NCBI RefSeq assembly: GCF_030813415.1
Contig: NZ_JAUSUF010000001.1
Location: forward strand, 62,001 to 126,000
DNA from: Eubacterium multiforme
GTDB taxonomy: Bacteria > Bacillota > Clostridia > Clostridiales > Clostridiaceae
DNA: 64,000 nt
Reading direction: 5' to 3'
Shown here: one piece after another, positions 25,835-35,027 of the stretch
Numbering within the stretch: position 1 is the first letter of the stretch
Layout: the number at the start of each line of letters is the position of its first letter
Translations under genes and position numbers: made by a program
The notes under the pieces: model-generated
Database searches by the model: none
The model's input: the letters and a program-made list of their open reading frames with translations, nothing else
Told to the model about the DNA's origin: nothing

Positions 25835-25901
25835 ATTATACTTGACAAAAGTATGTTAAATCAATCACAAAATTATAACTTTAAAAAAATGTTCACAACT
25901 G
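25835..25901 (-). promoter_or_regulatory. Cytolysin promoter with a VirR-box-like site
   Basis: On the minus strand TTGATT (25859-25864) and TATAAT (25835-25840) are 18 bp apart. Upstream at 25891-25901 lies CAGTTGTGAAC, which differs at one fixed position from the VirR box CAGTTNTNCAC known before pfoA in C. perfringens. Only one such site is seen, whereas pfoA has two. Confidence 0.5.
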
Positions 25902-25928
25902 ACTATTAGTCTCATTTATAGAGGCAAA

Positions 25929-25973
25929 AAAAGAAAGATTCTATAAAAAAAATTTAGATAGAATCTTTCTTTT
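25929..25973 (-). terminator. Terminator after the dihydropyrimidinase gene
   Basis: Perfect 16-bp stem AAAAGAAAGATTCTAT / ATAGAATCTTTCTTTT, four bases after the stop codon on the minus strand. Confidence 0.88.
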
Positions 25974-25976
25974 AAA

Positions 25977-27365
25977 TTATTTATTAAAATCTGATTTTCC
26001 TCTTCTTATAAAATTTCCATAACCTTTATTTCCAACAAACTCACCGTCTTTAGCTATTACTTTTCCTCTTAAAATTGTATATACAGGATATCCTTTAACC
26101 TTTATTCCTTCATATGCTGAATAATCTACATTTGAATGAAGATTTTTATTACTTAATACTACTTCTTTTTCTTTATCTATAATTACTAAATCTCCATCTG
26201 ATCCAACTTGTATTGTTCCTTTTTTAGGATATAGTCCAAATATTTTTGCAGGCTTTGTACAACATGCATCAACAAATTTATTTATACTTATTCTATTTTT
26301 CATAACTCCTTCTGAGAATATTAAAGGAATTCTTTCCTCTACTCCTGGTGCTCCATTTGGACATTTTGTAAAATCATCTTTTCCAAGTTGTTTGTCCTTA
26401 TTAAATGCAAATGGACAATGATCTGTTGCTATTGTCTGAATATATCCATCTCTTAATCCTTCCCATAAATTTTCATTATCACTATTTTTTCTAAGTGGAG
26501 GACTCATTATATATTTTAATCCTTCATTATTTGGTAATTCATATAAGCTATCTTCTAATACTAAATATTGTGGACATGTTTCTGCATATACCTTTTGTCC
26601 TCTTTCTCTTGCAAGTTTTATATAATCTAATCCTAAACTTGATGATAAATGTACAACATAAAGAGGTCCTTCTCCTGCAATTTTTGCAATATTTATCATT
26701 CTATTTACTGCTTCTCCTTCACTTTCTACAGGTCTACTTAATGGATGATATTTTGGTGACTTTAAATTTTCTTCAACAAATTTTTCTCTTAAATATTTTA
26801 TACTTCCATGATTTTCACAATGTACAGTCATAACACCATTTAATTCTTTTAACCTTTTTAATACTTTTAAGGCTCCTTCATCATCAATCATATAGTCATA
26901 AGTTAAATAAATTTTAAAACTTGGTATTCCTTCTTCATTAACTATACTTTCCATTTCCTTTAAAATATCATCATTTATATGTTGAATTACTCCATGAAAG
27001 CTGTAGTCGATTACAGAAGTGTTATCTGCATATCCATGATAAACATCAACTTGATGTTTTAAATTACATCCTTTAGGTCCAAATCCCATATGATCTACTA
27101 TTGTAGTTGTTCCACCACATGCTGCTGCAACTGTACCTGTGTAAAAATCATCATTTGAAACTGCAATTCCAACATCTAAATTAAAATGTGTATGTACATC
27201 TACCCCTCCAGGAATTACATATTTTCCTTTTGCATCTATTATTTCATCTGCTTCCTTATTTAAATTAATTCCTATTTCTTTTATAATTCCCTTTTCAATA
27301 TAAATATCTCCTTTATATGTATCACTTGCTGTTACTATAATTCCATTTTTAACTAATAAAGACAT
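25977..27365 (-). CDS. Dihydropyrimidinase / D-hydantoinase
   Basis: A 462-residue amidohydrolase of normal length. The metal motif DVHTHFNLD is near residue 54. The carboxylated lysine lies in SFKIYLTYDYM near 147, metal histidines in VHCENHG and VVHLSS, and ATDHCPF supplies the last Asp. It opens dihydrouracil, dihydrothymine or hydantoin rings. The start was moved to the second ATG, 9 nt after AAAGGAGG, because the first ATG touches the ribosome-binding site. No other pyrimidine-degradation genes lie beside it. Confidence 0.9.
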   Translation of the reverse strand: MSLLVKNGIIVTASDTYKGDIYIEKGIIKEIGINLNKEADEIIDAKGKYVIPGGVDVHTHFNLDVGIAVSNDDFYTGTVAAACGGTTTIVDHMGFGPKGCNLKHQVDVYHGYADNTSVIDYSFHGVIQHINDDILKEMESIVNEEGIPSFKIYLTYDYMIDDEGALKVLKRLKELNGVMTVHCENHGSIKYLREKFVEENLKSPKYHPLSRPVESEGEAVNRMINIAKIAGEGPLYVVHLSSSLGLDYIKLARERGQKVYAETCPQYLVLEDSLYELPNNEGLKYIMSPPLRKNSDNENLWEGLRDGYIQTIATDHCPFAFNKDKQLGKDDFTKCPNGAPGVEERIPLIFSEGVMKNRISINKFVDACCTKPAKIFGLYPKKGTIQVGSDGDLVIIDKEKEVVLSNKNLHSNVDYSAYEGIKVKGYPVYTILRGKVIAKDGEFVGNKGYGNFIRRGKSDFNK

Positions 27366-27500
27366 AATTAACATCCTCCTTTTATTATTTATTTTATCAC
27401 AAATTTAACTATTTTTAGAATTAGTTCCTCTATTTTATAATTTAAAATTAAATAAATTTTAAATGCAATTATCTTTTAATAACTAAAATTAATACAAAAT

Positions 27501-27537
27501 AAAAGCTATTACAATAAAATATATTACAATAGCTTTT
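27501..27537 (-). terminator. Terminator after the exonuclease-BRCT gene
   Basis: Stem AAAAGCTATT / AATAGCTTTT with a T run on the minus strand. Confidence 0.8.
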
Positions 27538-27549
27538 TAAATTTATATA

Positions 27550-28656
27550 TTATTTTAGAAGTTCTAAAAAGTCTTCTTCTTTAACTATATTCACATTAAG
27601 ATCCTTAGCTTTAGAAATTTTGCTACTTCCTGGATTTTCACCTATAACTACCATGTAAGTTTTTCCGCTAACACTTTGAGTAACTGCTCCACCATACATT
27701 ATTGCTAATTCTTGAAGCTCTATTCTATCCTTTTTTGTATCTCCAGTAAAAACTATCTTTTTACCATCAAATATATTTTTAATTATATTTTCTTTTGCTT
27801 TTTCTAATCTTCTTTTTTCTTCTTCCCTATCAGCCTTACTCTTTCTTGCAAATTTTGCTGGTGCCTTTTCCTTTATTTCTTTTGTATCATTACTCTTATA
27901 TGAACCGTAATTACTACTTCTTTCTATAGTACTCCATTTTTCTGGCTTTAATTTCTTTAAAAGTTCTAATAAATCTAATACATCTTGTATAGCATTATGG
28001 TCTTGTCCATCTTTTATTCCATAATAGGATAGTAAATTAACAAGTTTATAGCTCTCTAATTTAACCATAGCTTTTATTGTATTTAAGCTACAATAAAACT
28101 TTTGGTCTTTATCTACAAAACCCCAATGTAATAAAAATTTCCTATCAAACCTTGCATTATGAGCTACTAATGGGCACTTATATTTTTTTACTAATTTTTT
28201 AAACTTTTCTTTATACTCTTCATTTTCTTCTATTGCCTCTAAGCCATTTCCATAACCTTTTTTATACTCTTCTTCATCAATTACTTTTGCTAAATGAAGA
28301 GTTTCTATAACTCTATAATCCTCAACTACAACTGCTGCTATTTCTCTTATTCCATCTTCTTTTTTAAAACTCATTGGAGTTTCTATATCAACAATTATAA
28401 ATCTTTCCTTTTTTTGCATGTCTATAAAATATTCTGGATGTATACTATGAAATTCTCCATTTATATTTAAAATTATTTCATTATCATCTACAAAACCTAC
28501 AACATCACATAATGTAGCATCTTCTGTATAAACACCTTTATAATATAATTCTTTAACTTCCTTTGATTTTGAAGATATTATTTTTAATTCTTTTAATTTT
28601 TCTAACTTTTCTTCTTCTGATTTAAATTCTATCCATTCTCTTTTAGGATTTATCAT
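27550..28656 (-). CDS. DnaQ-like 3'-5' exonuclease with C-terminal BRCT domain
   Basis: A 368-residue protein in three parts. An N-terminal extension of about 85 residues is not recognised. A DEDDh exonuclease follows: IVDIETP (about 88-94), HNARFDRKFLL, and DHNAIQDVLDLLELL with the catalytic His and last Asp. After a Lys/Glu-rich linker, a BRCT domain (about 290-368) contains KIVFTGDTKKDRIELQELA and GGAVTQSVSGKTYMVVIGEN. This resembles DNA polymerase III epsilon-like proteins of Firmicutes. It probably trims DNA ends in repair, with the BRCT part serving binding. It is a single gene. Confidence 0.87.
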   Translation of the reverse strand: MINPKREWIEFKSEEEKLEKLKELKIISSKSKEVKELYYKGVYTEDATLCDVVGFVDDNEIILNINGEFHSIHPEYFIDMQKKERFIIVDIETPMSFKKEDGIREIAAVVVEDYRVIETLHLAKVIDEEEYKKGYGNGLEAIEENEEYKEKFKKLVKKYKCPLVAHNARFDRKFLLHWGFVDKDQKFYCSLNTIKAMVKLESYKLVNLLSYYGIKDGQDHNAIQDVLDLLELLKKLKPEKWSTIERSSNYGSYKSNDTKEIKEKAPAKFARKSKADREEEKRRLEKAKENIIKNIFDGKKIVFTGDTKKDRIELQELAIMYGGAVTQSVSGKTYMVVIGENPGSSKISKAKDLNVNIVKEEDFLELLK

Positions 28657-28826
28657 TTTGTTCCTCCAAAACTAATTTTTTATATATTATTATACCATAT
28701 ATATAATTTTATTTTTAATTTCTATCAATTGAAAATCTTTTTCAATTATTTTTCTAAATTTATAGATTTTTTATAATATATATATTATGATATATGTAAA
28801 ATAAGAATTTAACGAGGTATAGACTT

Positions 28827-29135
28827 ATGAAAATTTTTGCAATTACTTATTATTTAAAGGAAGAAACTCATTCTTGTGACTGTAATGATGAAAATCATCA
28901 CCATCATCATGATATTCGTGATGACTATGAAATCACAGGACATATAAAGGAATTAGGAACATGGGCTCACTTTATGCCTACTAGTTTCTTACTTAAATCA
29001 GATTTATCTGCAAATGAAATTTTAGATAAACTTAAAAATTATTTAGAAAAGGTTGATTTACTTTTTGTTACAGAAGTTAATGAAAACTCTGTTGCATCTT
29101 TAACACCAGCTGTAATAGAATGGATTAAGAAATAA
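28827..29135 (+). CDS. Unknown small protein with a His/Cys cluster
   Basis: A 102-residue protein. After a first strand (KIFAITYYLKEE) it carries HSCDCNDENHHHHHD at about 15-29, an unusual cluster of two Cys and six His that could bind zinc, nickel or copper. The rest is a plain alpha/beta pattern with no known motif. The ribosome-binding site is weak (GAGGTATAG). It precedes a PPC-domain gene on the same strand by 86 bp. No function can be assigned. Confidence 0.65.
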   Translation: MKIFAITYYLKEETHSCDCNDENHHHHHDIRDDYEITGHIKELGTWAHFMPTSFLLKSDLSANEILDKLKNYLEKVDLLFVTEVNENSVASLTPAVIEWIKK

Positions 29136-29221
29136 ACTATGTAATTCTCTTTTAAAGTAAATTTTCTAGGTATATAATTAAATTGTATAACTAAAGAAAA
29201 TTTGTTAATGGAGGGAATGTA

Positions 29222-29644
29222 ATGGATTATAAAAAAGTAAACAAAGACTGGATTTTAAAAATTAATAAAGGAGAACAAATAGCAAGTTCTATAAAAAATT
29301 TCTGCAAAGAAAATAATATAAAACTTGCTTCAATCTCTGGAATAGGTGCTGCAACAGATATAAAAATAGGTTACTTTAACCTAAATACAAAGGTTTACAA
29401 CGAAAAAGTATTTGATGATAAATATGAAGTAACAAGTCTTTTAGGAAATATAACTACAAAAGATGGTGAACCTTATCTTCATCTTCATATAACTTTTTCA
29501 GATGAAAATTGTACAACTTATGGTGGACACTTTGTAGAAGGTACTATAAGTGGAACTTCTGAAATTTTCTTAACTGTATTTGATGGTGAAGTTTCAAGAT
29601 ATGTAGACGATGAAACTGGAATAAATGTAATGGATTTAAAATAA
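29222..29644 (+). CDS. PPC-domain (DUF296) protein
   Basis: A 140-residue protein consisting of one PPC domain. SISGIGAATDIKIGYF near 32-48, EPYLHLHITFSDENC near 82-96 and YGGHFVEGTISGTSEIFLT near 98-116 are the family's core, with metal-binding His in LHLHI and GGHF. The bacterial stand-alone form is a trimer of unclear function; the DNA-binding label comes from plant AT-hook proteins. GGAGGGA lies upstream. Confidence 0.88.
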   Translation: MDYKKVNKDWILKINKGEQIASSIKNFCKENNIKLASISGIGAATDIKIGYFNLNTKVYNEKVFDDKYEVTSLLGNITTKDGEPYLHLHITFSDENCTTYGGHFVEGTISGTSEIFLTVFDGEVSRYVDDETGINVMDLK

Positions 29645-29651
29645 TATAAAT

Positions 29652-29692
29652 AAAAAGGCAAAATGATAAACCACTTATCATTTTGCCTTTTT
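29652..29692. terminator. Bidirectional terminator
   Basis: Stem AAAAAGGCAAAATGATAA / TTATCATTTTGCCTTTTT between convergent PPC and FUSC genes. Confidence 0.9.
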
Positions 29693-29710
29693 ATAAATAT
29701 ATTAAAAATT

Positions 29711-31681
29711 TTATTTTCTTACTAAATTTCTTTCAATGGTAGAAGCTAATCTATCAGCTTTTTCTAGTTTGCATATTATTCTATATATAGTAATAAAAAT
29801 CAATTTATCCTCTTCCTCTAATATAGAATTAAATTGAGGTTTCATATTATTTTTAAATTTTACTAAAGAAGCTAAATCTATAGATACAGATTCATTATTT
29901 ATGTTAAATGAACTAATTATTATATTTTTTATTTTCAAAAATATATCACTTTCTCCATTGCTTTCAAAAATAATAAAAAACAAGAAATATATATCGTTAT
30001 TTAAAAATCTCTCATTATAAATAAAATCATTAACATCTTTTAATTTGCAAGTACTATTATTTACTACTATTTTGCTTTCAAATAATTTTGATAATAGTAA
30101 CTGTCTATTTATATAATCTATAAAATATAAATTTATTTTTTCCTTAAGTCCTTTGTAAAACATATTAAAACTAATATTATAATATTCTTTACTTAAATTA
30201 ATTATTGAATCTTTTAAACTATAAGGGAATATATATATTGTTCCTAAATATCCTATAACAATTCCAGCTCCCATAAATATAAATCTATAAAATCCACCAC
30301 TAATTGGAGCTCCTGTTATCATAGAAAATACACCTATTCCAACAGTAGTTGTACACACGCTCTTTAAAGTATAGTTAACTCCTAAAGCATAAATATAATA
30401 TAAAAGAGCAAATATAGCTATCTTTAAATAAGCATCTTTAATAAAAATATCTATTAAACTAAATAATATTATACCAACTACAGTTCCTTTAAATCTTTTA
30501 CCAAATCTTTTTTTAGTATCCTCCATATAAGGTTGTACTACAGTAAATATAGTAAAAGTTATCCACTTTCCTTCTGGAATGTTAAGTGCTTCAACTAAAA
30601 AATATGAAAGGGCTAAAAGGAATGATAGCCTAAAAGCATATGTAAATTTTATTGATTTTTTAAAATTATATTTAAGTAAATTTTTAATTTTAAATTTATT
30701 AAAAGAACTAAACATAGTTTTTAACTTATGTTCCTTTTTATTAGTATATTTCATTAAATTAGTAAGAGAAAATTTAAGCATATCTAAATTTTGTATAATA
30801 TCATAAAAGGAATACTCATCCTTTAAATACTTACTATATTTACTTGAAAACTTTTCAATTTCACTAATTAAATCTAATGTAGGATTATCCTCTTTTATAT
30901 ATGTTTTCATCTTATTGATTAAATCTGATAAATCTTTTAAAAATTCCATTACACATTTATCTTTAGAATTAATTTTTATTTCTTTAATTGAAAATTCAAG
31001 ACGTTCCAAACATACCATTAAATTTAAAAGTATACTATCTTTATCATCAATATAGAAAAAAGAAGTTCTTCTGTTATATATAGTTGATGTTATATTCTCT
31101 AAACAATCCTGTGATTTAAATTTTTTATTATCATTTACTTTTCCACCCTTTAGTATTTCTATTTTATTTAAAATATTATCTAAAAGCTTAGAAAAATTAC
31201 TTTGTAGTTTTGCCTTTGATTTATTCTTATTTAAAATAAGTTGACTAAATATCATAAATAAAGATCCAGCACCTAGTGCTAGTAATCTTTTTGGCATATC
31301 ATAATAAGGTACTGGCTTAACTAAAAGATATAAATATCCTAAAACAAAGGGTATCCAAATTGATATATTTAAATCTGATACAAAATTATATGTTAAAAAA
31401 AATAAGGCAAAAAAATTTATAAAAAAGCCTACATATATATTAAGTGAACCTAAAAAGGAAAATATACCTATATATAAAAATGCAAATAAAAATACTACAG
31501 TATTTTTAACTGGGTTTGCTGTTAAATCCTTATTTAATAATGTTAATGATCCCTTAACTACAGTAACACCAACAAAGGCATTAATAGTTCCAAGAAGATA
31601 CCAGTAAGAAAAAAATACTAAAAGTCCAATTATATATATTACAGTCCTTAAAAAAATTTCGTTTTTTAAAATCTTTTCCAT
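29711..31681 (-). CDS. FUSC-family membrane protein
   Basis: A 656-residue protein with the double-unit layout of the FUSC / aromatic acid exporter group. A first hydrophobic bundle (about residues 12-150) is followed by a long soluble helical region (about 155-345). A second bundle comes next (from about 350, with PEGKWITFTIFTVVQPYMEDTKKRFGKRFKGT, a typical FUSC core), and then a C-terminal soluble tail. Related proteins export aromatic or hydrophobic acids; the substrate is unknown. It is a single gene. Confidence 0.83.
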   Translation of the reverse strand: MEKILKNEIFLRTVIYIIGLLVFFSYWYLLGTINAFVGVTVVKGSLTLLNKDLTANPVKNTVVFLFAFLYIGIFSFLGSLNIYVGFFINFFALFFLTYNFVSDLNISIWIPFVLGYLYLLVKPVPYYDMPKRLLALGAGSLFMIFSQLILNKNKSKAKLQSNFSKLLDNILNKIEILKGGKVNDNKKFKSQDCLENITSTIYNRRTSFFYIDDKDSILLNLMVCLERLEFSIKEIKINSKDKCVMEFLKDLSDLINKMKTYIKEDNPTLDLISEIEKFSSKYSKYLKDEYSFYDIIQNLDMLKFSLTNLMKYTNKKEHKLKTMFSSFNKFKIKNLLKYNFKKSIKFTYAFRLSFLLALSYFLVEALNIPEGKWITFTIFTVVQPYMEDTKKRFGKRFKGTVVGIILFSLIDIFIKDAYLKIAIFALLYYIYALGVNYTLKSVCTTTVGIGVFSMITGAPISGGFYRFIFMGAGIVIGYLGTIYIFPYSLKDSIINLSKEYYNISFNMFYKGLKEKINLYFIDYINRQLLLSKLFESKIVVNNSTCKLKDVNDFIYNERFLNNDIYFLFFIIFESNGESDIFLKIKNIIISSFNINNESVSIDLASLVKFKNNMKPQFNSILEEEDKLIFITIYRIICKLEKADRLASTIERNLVRK

Positions 31682-31920
31682 AGCTTACCACTCCAAAACT
31701 TATATCTATGTACTTTTAAAGCATATCATTTCATAAAAAACTGTCAAGATAAGTTTTATGCTTACTAGAAAATTAGACATTATAGAATTATTATTTAAAC
31801 ATTTAATAGCTAAATAAGTATAAGTTTCATCTTGCATCTTAATTAAATAATTATTAAGTAATATACATTATCCATTAATTCTGTTATAATAAAATTGATC
31901 ATAAAAATAAAACCTAAATT

Positions 31921-31958
31921 AAAGAAAGCAGTTCAAAAAATATTGTACTGCTTTCTTT
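31921..31958 (-). terminator. Terminator after topB
   Basis: Perfect 12-bp stem AAAGAAAGCAGT / ACTGCTTTCTTT with T run, just after the topB stop on the minus strand. The remaining 240 bp up to the FUSC gene show nothing further of note. Confidence 0.87.
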
Positions 31959-31970
31959 ATATTTTAAGTT

Positions 31971-34148
31971 TTATTTATTAAATCCCTTTAAAAGATCTGC
32001 AAATGGATTATTTATATCTTCATTTGCTTCCTTTTTCATCTTTTGCATTATTTTATTTACTTCTCTTTTATTTACTTTATCATTTTTACTAAATCTTTTC
32101 TTAAATTGAGATTCCTTTTCTCTAAAGTTACAATTAGTGTTTGGACAAACATATATTTTACCCTCTCCACTACCTCTAAGTTCTAATCTCTTTTTACATT
32201 CAGGACATCTTGCATTTGTAACTCTTGATAGATTTTCTCTATGACCACATTCTCTATCTTGGCATACATACATAGTTCCATTTTTCCCTTTAACTTCAAG
32301 CATATACTTTCCACACTCTGGACATTTCTTTCCTGTTAAATTATCATGGTGGAACTTAACACGTTCTTCCTTTACAGCTTCCACTAATGCAGTTGAATAA
32401 TTTTTCATATTTTTTATAAAATTATTTGGATCTTCTTTTCCCTTTGAAATTCTTTCAAGTTCCCCTTCCCATTTTGCAGTAAGAAGTGGTGATTTAAGCT
32501 CATTTGGAACTAACTCTATAAGTTGTTTTCCCTTTGATGTTGGGAAAATCTCTTTTCCTTTCTTTTCAATAACAAAGGAATTAAATAATTTTTCTATTAT
32601 ATCTGCTCTAGTTGCAACTGTTCCAAGTCCACCTGTTTCGCCTAAAGTTTTAGCTGAATTTTTATCTATATTTACATACTTTTGAGGATTTTCCATTGCA
32701 GATAAAAGTGTTCCTTCATTAAATCTTGAAGGTGCCTTTGTTTCTCCTCTTTTAAGATTTACTTCTTTTATTTTAAAGGTATCTCCTTTGTTAAATTTAG
32801 GAAGATTTTGCTCTTTAATATCTGAATCATCATCCTCTTCATCTCTATCAAACACTCTCTTCCAACCTTTAGCTTTAACGACTTTTCCTTTAGCTATAAG
32901 TCTCTCCCCATTTACATCTCCCTCTAGTGTAGTTTGAATATATTCAAATGGAGGCATTAAAACTGATAAAAATCTTTTTACTACTAAATCATAAACATGT
33001 CTTTCTTCTAAGCTAAGATTTGCTAAGTTACCTCTCTCTTCTGTTGGAATTATAGCATGGTGGTCTGAAACCTTTGTATCATCTACAAAGCTTTTATTCC
33101 CATTTATTTTTCCTTTAAGTAATTCTGTTGCAATGGCTCTATATTCTCCTATTGCTATTCCTTTAAGTCTTTCAGGAATTGTAGCTACAATATCCTTTGA
33201 AATATATCTTGAATCTGTTCTTGGATATGTTAAAAGCTTATGATTTTCATAAAGTCTTTGCATTATATTTAAAGTTTGCTTTGCAGAATATCCCCATATT
33301 TTGTTACAGTCTCTTTGAAGTTCTGTTAAATCATAAAGTTTTGGAGAAAAAGTCTTTTTATTGCTTTCTGTAATACTTACAATTTTTCCTTCAGAATTTC
33401 TAATTTTTCCTTCTACCTTTTCTGCAAATTCCTTATTAAATATTCTTGAATTATTATCCTTATTTACCCAAGTAAATTTACACTTATCACTTTTTACATC
33501 TATTGTGTAATATTCCTTTGGTTTAAAATTTTTAATTTCTTCTTCTCTATTAACTATCATAGCAAGAGTTGGTGATTGTACTCTACCTGCTGAAAGTTGT
33601 GCATTATGCTTACAAGTTAATGCCCTTGTTACATTAAGTCCAACAATCCAGTCTGCCTCTGCTCTACACTGTGCTGCATGATAAAGATTATCATAAGCTC
33701 TTCCATCCTTTAAATTTTTAAATCCATCTCTTATTGCCTTATCTGTTTGAGATGATATCCAAAGTCTCTTAATTGGCTTTTTAACATGTGCTTTATCTAT
33801 AATCCATCTTGCAACAAGCTCTCCTTCTCTTCCTGCATCTGTTGCAATAATTATTTCATTTACATCTTTTCTATACATTTGATCTTTTACAATCTTATAT
33901 TGTTTAAAACTTCCTTTAATAACTGTAAGTTTCATATTTTTAGGTAACATTGGAAGAGTTTCCATGCTCCATTTCTTCCATTCTGGATTATATCCTTCTG
34001 GTGCATCTAATGTTACTAAATGTCCTAGTGCCCAAGTTACTATATATTTATCACCTTCTAAAAATCCATTTCCCTTTTTATTACACTTTAAAACTCTTGC
34101 AAGTTCTCTTCCTACTGAAGGTTTTTCTGCTAAAACTAATGATTTCAT
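31971..34148 (-). CDS. topB: DNA topoisomerase III
   Basis: A 725-residue type IA topoisomerase. The Toprim domain starts KSLVLAEKPSVGREL and contains IATDAGREGELVARW. The catalytic tyrosine lies in LTYPRTDSRYIS. The C-terminus has two four-cysteine zinc ribbons (CPECGKYML...CQDREC and CPECKKRLE...CPNTNC) and a basic tail. It relaxes negatively supercoiled DNA and resolves recombination intermediates. Length and domain order are normal for clostridial TopB. It is a single gene. Confidence 0.96.
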   Translation of the reverse strand: MKSLVLAEKPSVGRELARVLKCNKKGNGFLEGDKYIVTWALGHLVTLDAPEGYNPEWKKWSMETLPMLPKNMKLTVIKGSFKQYKIVKDQMYRKDVNEIIIATDAGREGELVARWIIDKAHVKKPIKRLWISSQTDKAIRDGFKNLKDGRAYDNLYHAAQCRAEADWIVGLNVTRALTCKHNAQLSAGRVQSPTLAMIVNREEEIKNFKPKEYYTIDVKSDKCKFTWVNKDNNSRIFNKEFAEKVEGKIRNSEGKIVSITESNKKTFSPKLYDLTELQRDCNKIWGYSAKQTLNIMQRLYENHKLLTYPRTDSRYISKDIVATIPERLKGIAIGEYRAIATELLKGKINGNKSFVDDTKVSDHHAIIPTEERGNLANLSLEERHVYDLVVKRFLSVLMPPFEYIQTTLEGDVNGERLIAKGKVVKAKGWKRVFDRDEEDDDSDIKEQNLPKFNKGDTFKIKEVNLKRGETKAPSRFNEGTLLSAMENPQKYVNIDKNSAKTLGETGGLGTVATRADIIEKLFNSFVIEKKGKEIFPTSKGKQLIELVPNELKSPLLTAKWEGELERISKGKEDPNNFIKNMKNYSTALVEAVKEERVKFHHDNLTGKKCPECGKYMLEVKGKNGTMYVCQDRECGHRENLSRVTNARCPECKKRLELRGSGEGKIYVCPNTNCNFREKESQFKKRFSKNDKVNKREVNKIMQKMKKEANEDINNPFADLLKGFNK

Positions 34149-34227
34149 AAATCTTTATTTCCTTCCTCTTCTTTAACTTATTTCTTTTATTATACTACAC
34201 TAATACTTAAAGTTTATAAACATTTAA

Positions 34228-34263
34228 AAAGAGTTAATGAGATATAGTATTCTCTTAACTCCT
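34228..34263 (-). terminator. Terminator after the 83-aa YbaN-like gene
   Basis: Stem GAGTTAA(t)GAGA / TCTCTTAACTC, adjacent to the stop codon of the 34264-34515 gene. Confidence 0.72.
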
Positions 34264-34515
34264 TTAACTTTTATTATCTTCTTTTTTATTGTGGCTATCA
34301 CCAATATGTTTTCCTATATATTTTTTTAAATATTTTTTATATATTTTTGTTTTCTTTAACCAATTGTTAAACCTAGTAGATCCTTTAGCAAAAAAAACTC
34401 CTGCAATAACTAAAAATATTGCACCTGGCATTATTGGAAGCATTCCACCTAATAATGCTAAAATTAAACATACAATACCTAAAATCACAAAAACAATTTT
34501 CTTTATTTGCTTCAT
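34264..34515 (-). CDS. Small YbaN-like (DUF454) membrane protein
   Basis: An 83-residue protein with a hydrophobic N-terminal hairpin (IVFVILGIVCLILALLGGML, then PGAIFLVIAGVFFAKG) and the family motif KGSTRFNNWL, followed by a basic tail. It is a short relative of the 132-residue DUF454 protein at 35028-35426 (KGSDKFDRWF). It lacks the C-terminal pair of helices of that protein. It lies about 200 bp and two hairpins beyond the Fur-controlled operon, so it is probably transcribed separately. Confidence 0.72.
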   Translation of the reverse strand: MKQIKKIVFVILGIVCLILALLGGMLPIMPGAIFLVIAGVFFAKGSTRFNNWLKKTKIYKKYLKKYIGKHIGDSHNKKEDNKS

Positions 34516-34610
34516 CTTTAAGTCACCTTACTTTATTTTCACCTTTAATTATATATATCATATACTAATAAAAAAAATATATAATCTAGCTTATATATAA
34601 GTTTACCTCA

Positions 34611-34700
34611 AAAAAGGCATTAATTATACAGTTTATAATATAATTAACACCTTTTTCAAAATAGAATATATTTAAAACCACTTAACTAAAATTTGGTTTT
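34611..34700 (-). terminator. Two tandem hairpins ending the Fur operon
   Basis: First AAAACCA / TGGTTTT (34674-34700), then a longer stem with AAAAAGG / CCTTTTT and ATTAATTATA / TATAATTAA parts (34611-34656). Both lie downstream of the YgbA-like gene on the minus strand. Confidence 0.68.
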
Positions 34701-34721
34701 AAAATAATATAAAAATTTAAC

Positions 34722-35027
34722 CTATTTGAATATATGTCTTATAAATTCATTAGGCTTATAAATTATAAGTCTCCATCCTGAAAACTTCATAACTTCCTTT
34801 ATTTTTAATTTCATATCTTTTTTATAACAATGAATAGGACATTTGCTACAGGAACTTTTTTCATTTCCAAATTTACAAAGAGTAAGTCTTTTTTGAGCAT
34901 ATTCTAAAAGTTCTTTACAATCATCACATAATTCTCCAGATTTTCTTCCATGCTTTTTATGACAATAAATTTCTATCATAAGTTTAACTATCTCTTTTTC
35001 TTTTTCTATCCTATTTTTCTTTTTCAT
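34722..35027 (-). CDS. YgbA-like (nitrous-oxide-stimulated promoter) family protein
   Basis: A 101-residue protein with spaced cysteines: YCHKKHG, LCDDCKELL, LCKFG and CSKCPIHCYK, ending in GWRLIIYKPNEFIRHIF. This pattern fits the family named for a nitrous-oxide-stimulated promoter; E. coli YgbA is an NsrR target linked to nitrosative stress. The cysteines could bind a metal or an iron-sulfur cluster. It starts where the DUF454 gene ends, as the last gene of a Fur-controlled operon. Confidence 0.83.
   Translation of the reverse strand: MKKKNRIEKEKEIVKLMIEIYCHKKHGRKSGELCDDCKELLEYAQKRLTLCKFGNEKSSCSKCPIHCYKKDMKLKIKEVMKFSGWRLIIYKPNEFIRHIFK

Noticed and set aside
25902..25925. Search for a second VirR-like box next to the first
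   Set aside because: No CAGTT-N-T-N-CAC-like copy at the expected spacing; only one degenerate box is supported.
28868..28920. Polyhistidine run as a cloning-tag artefact
   Set aside because: The run is internal to a natural-looking gene with native codon bias and no vector sequence around it.
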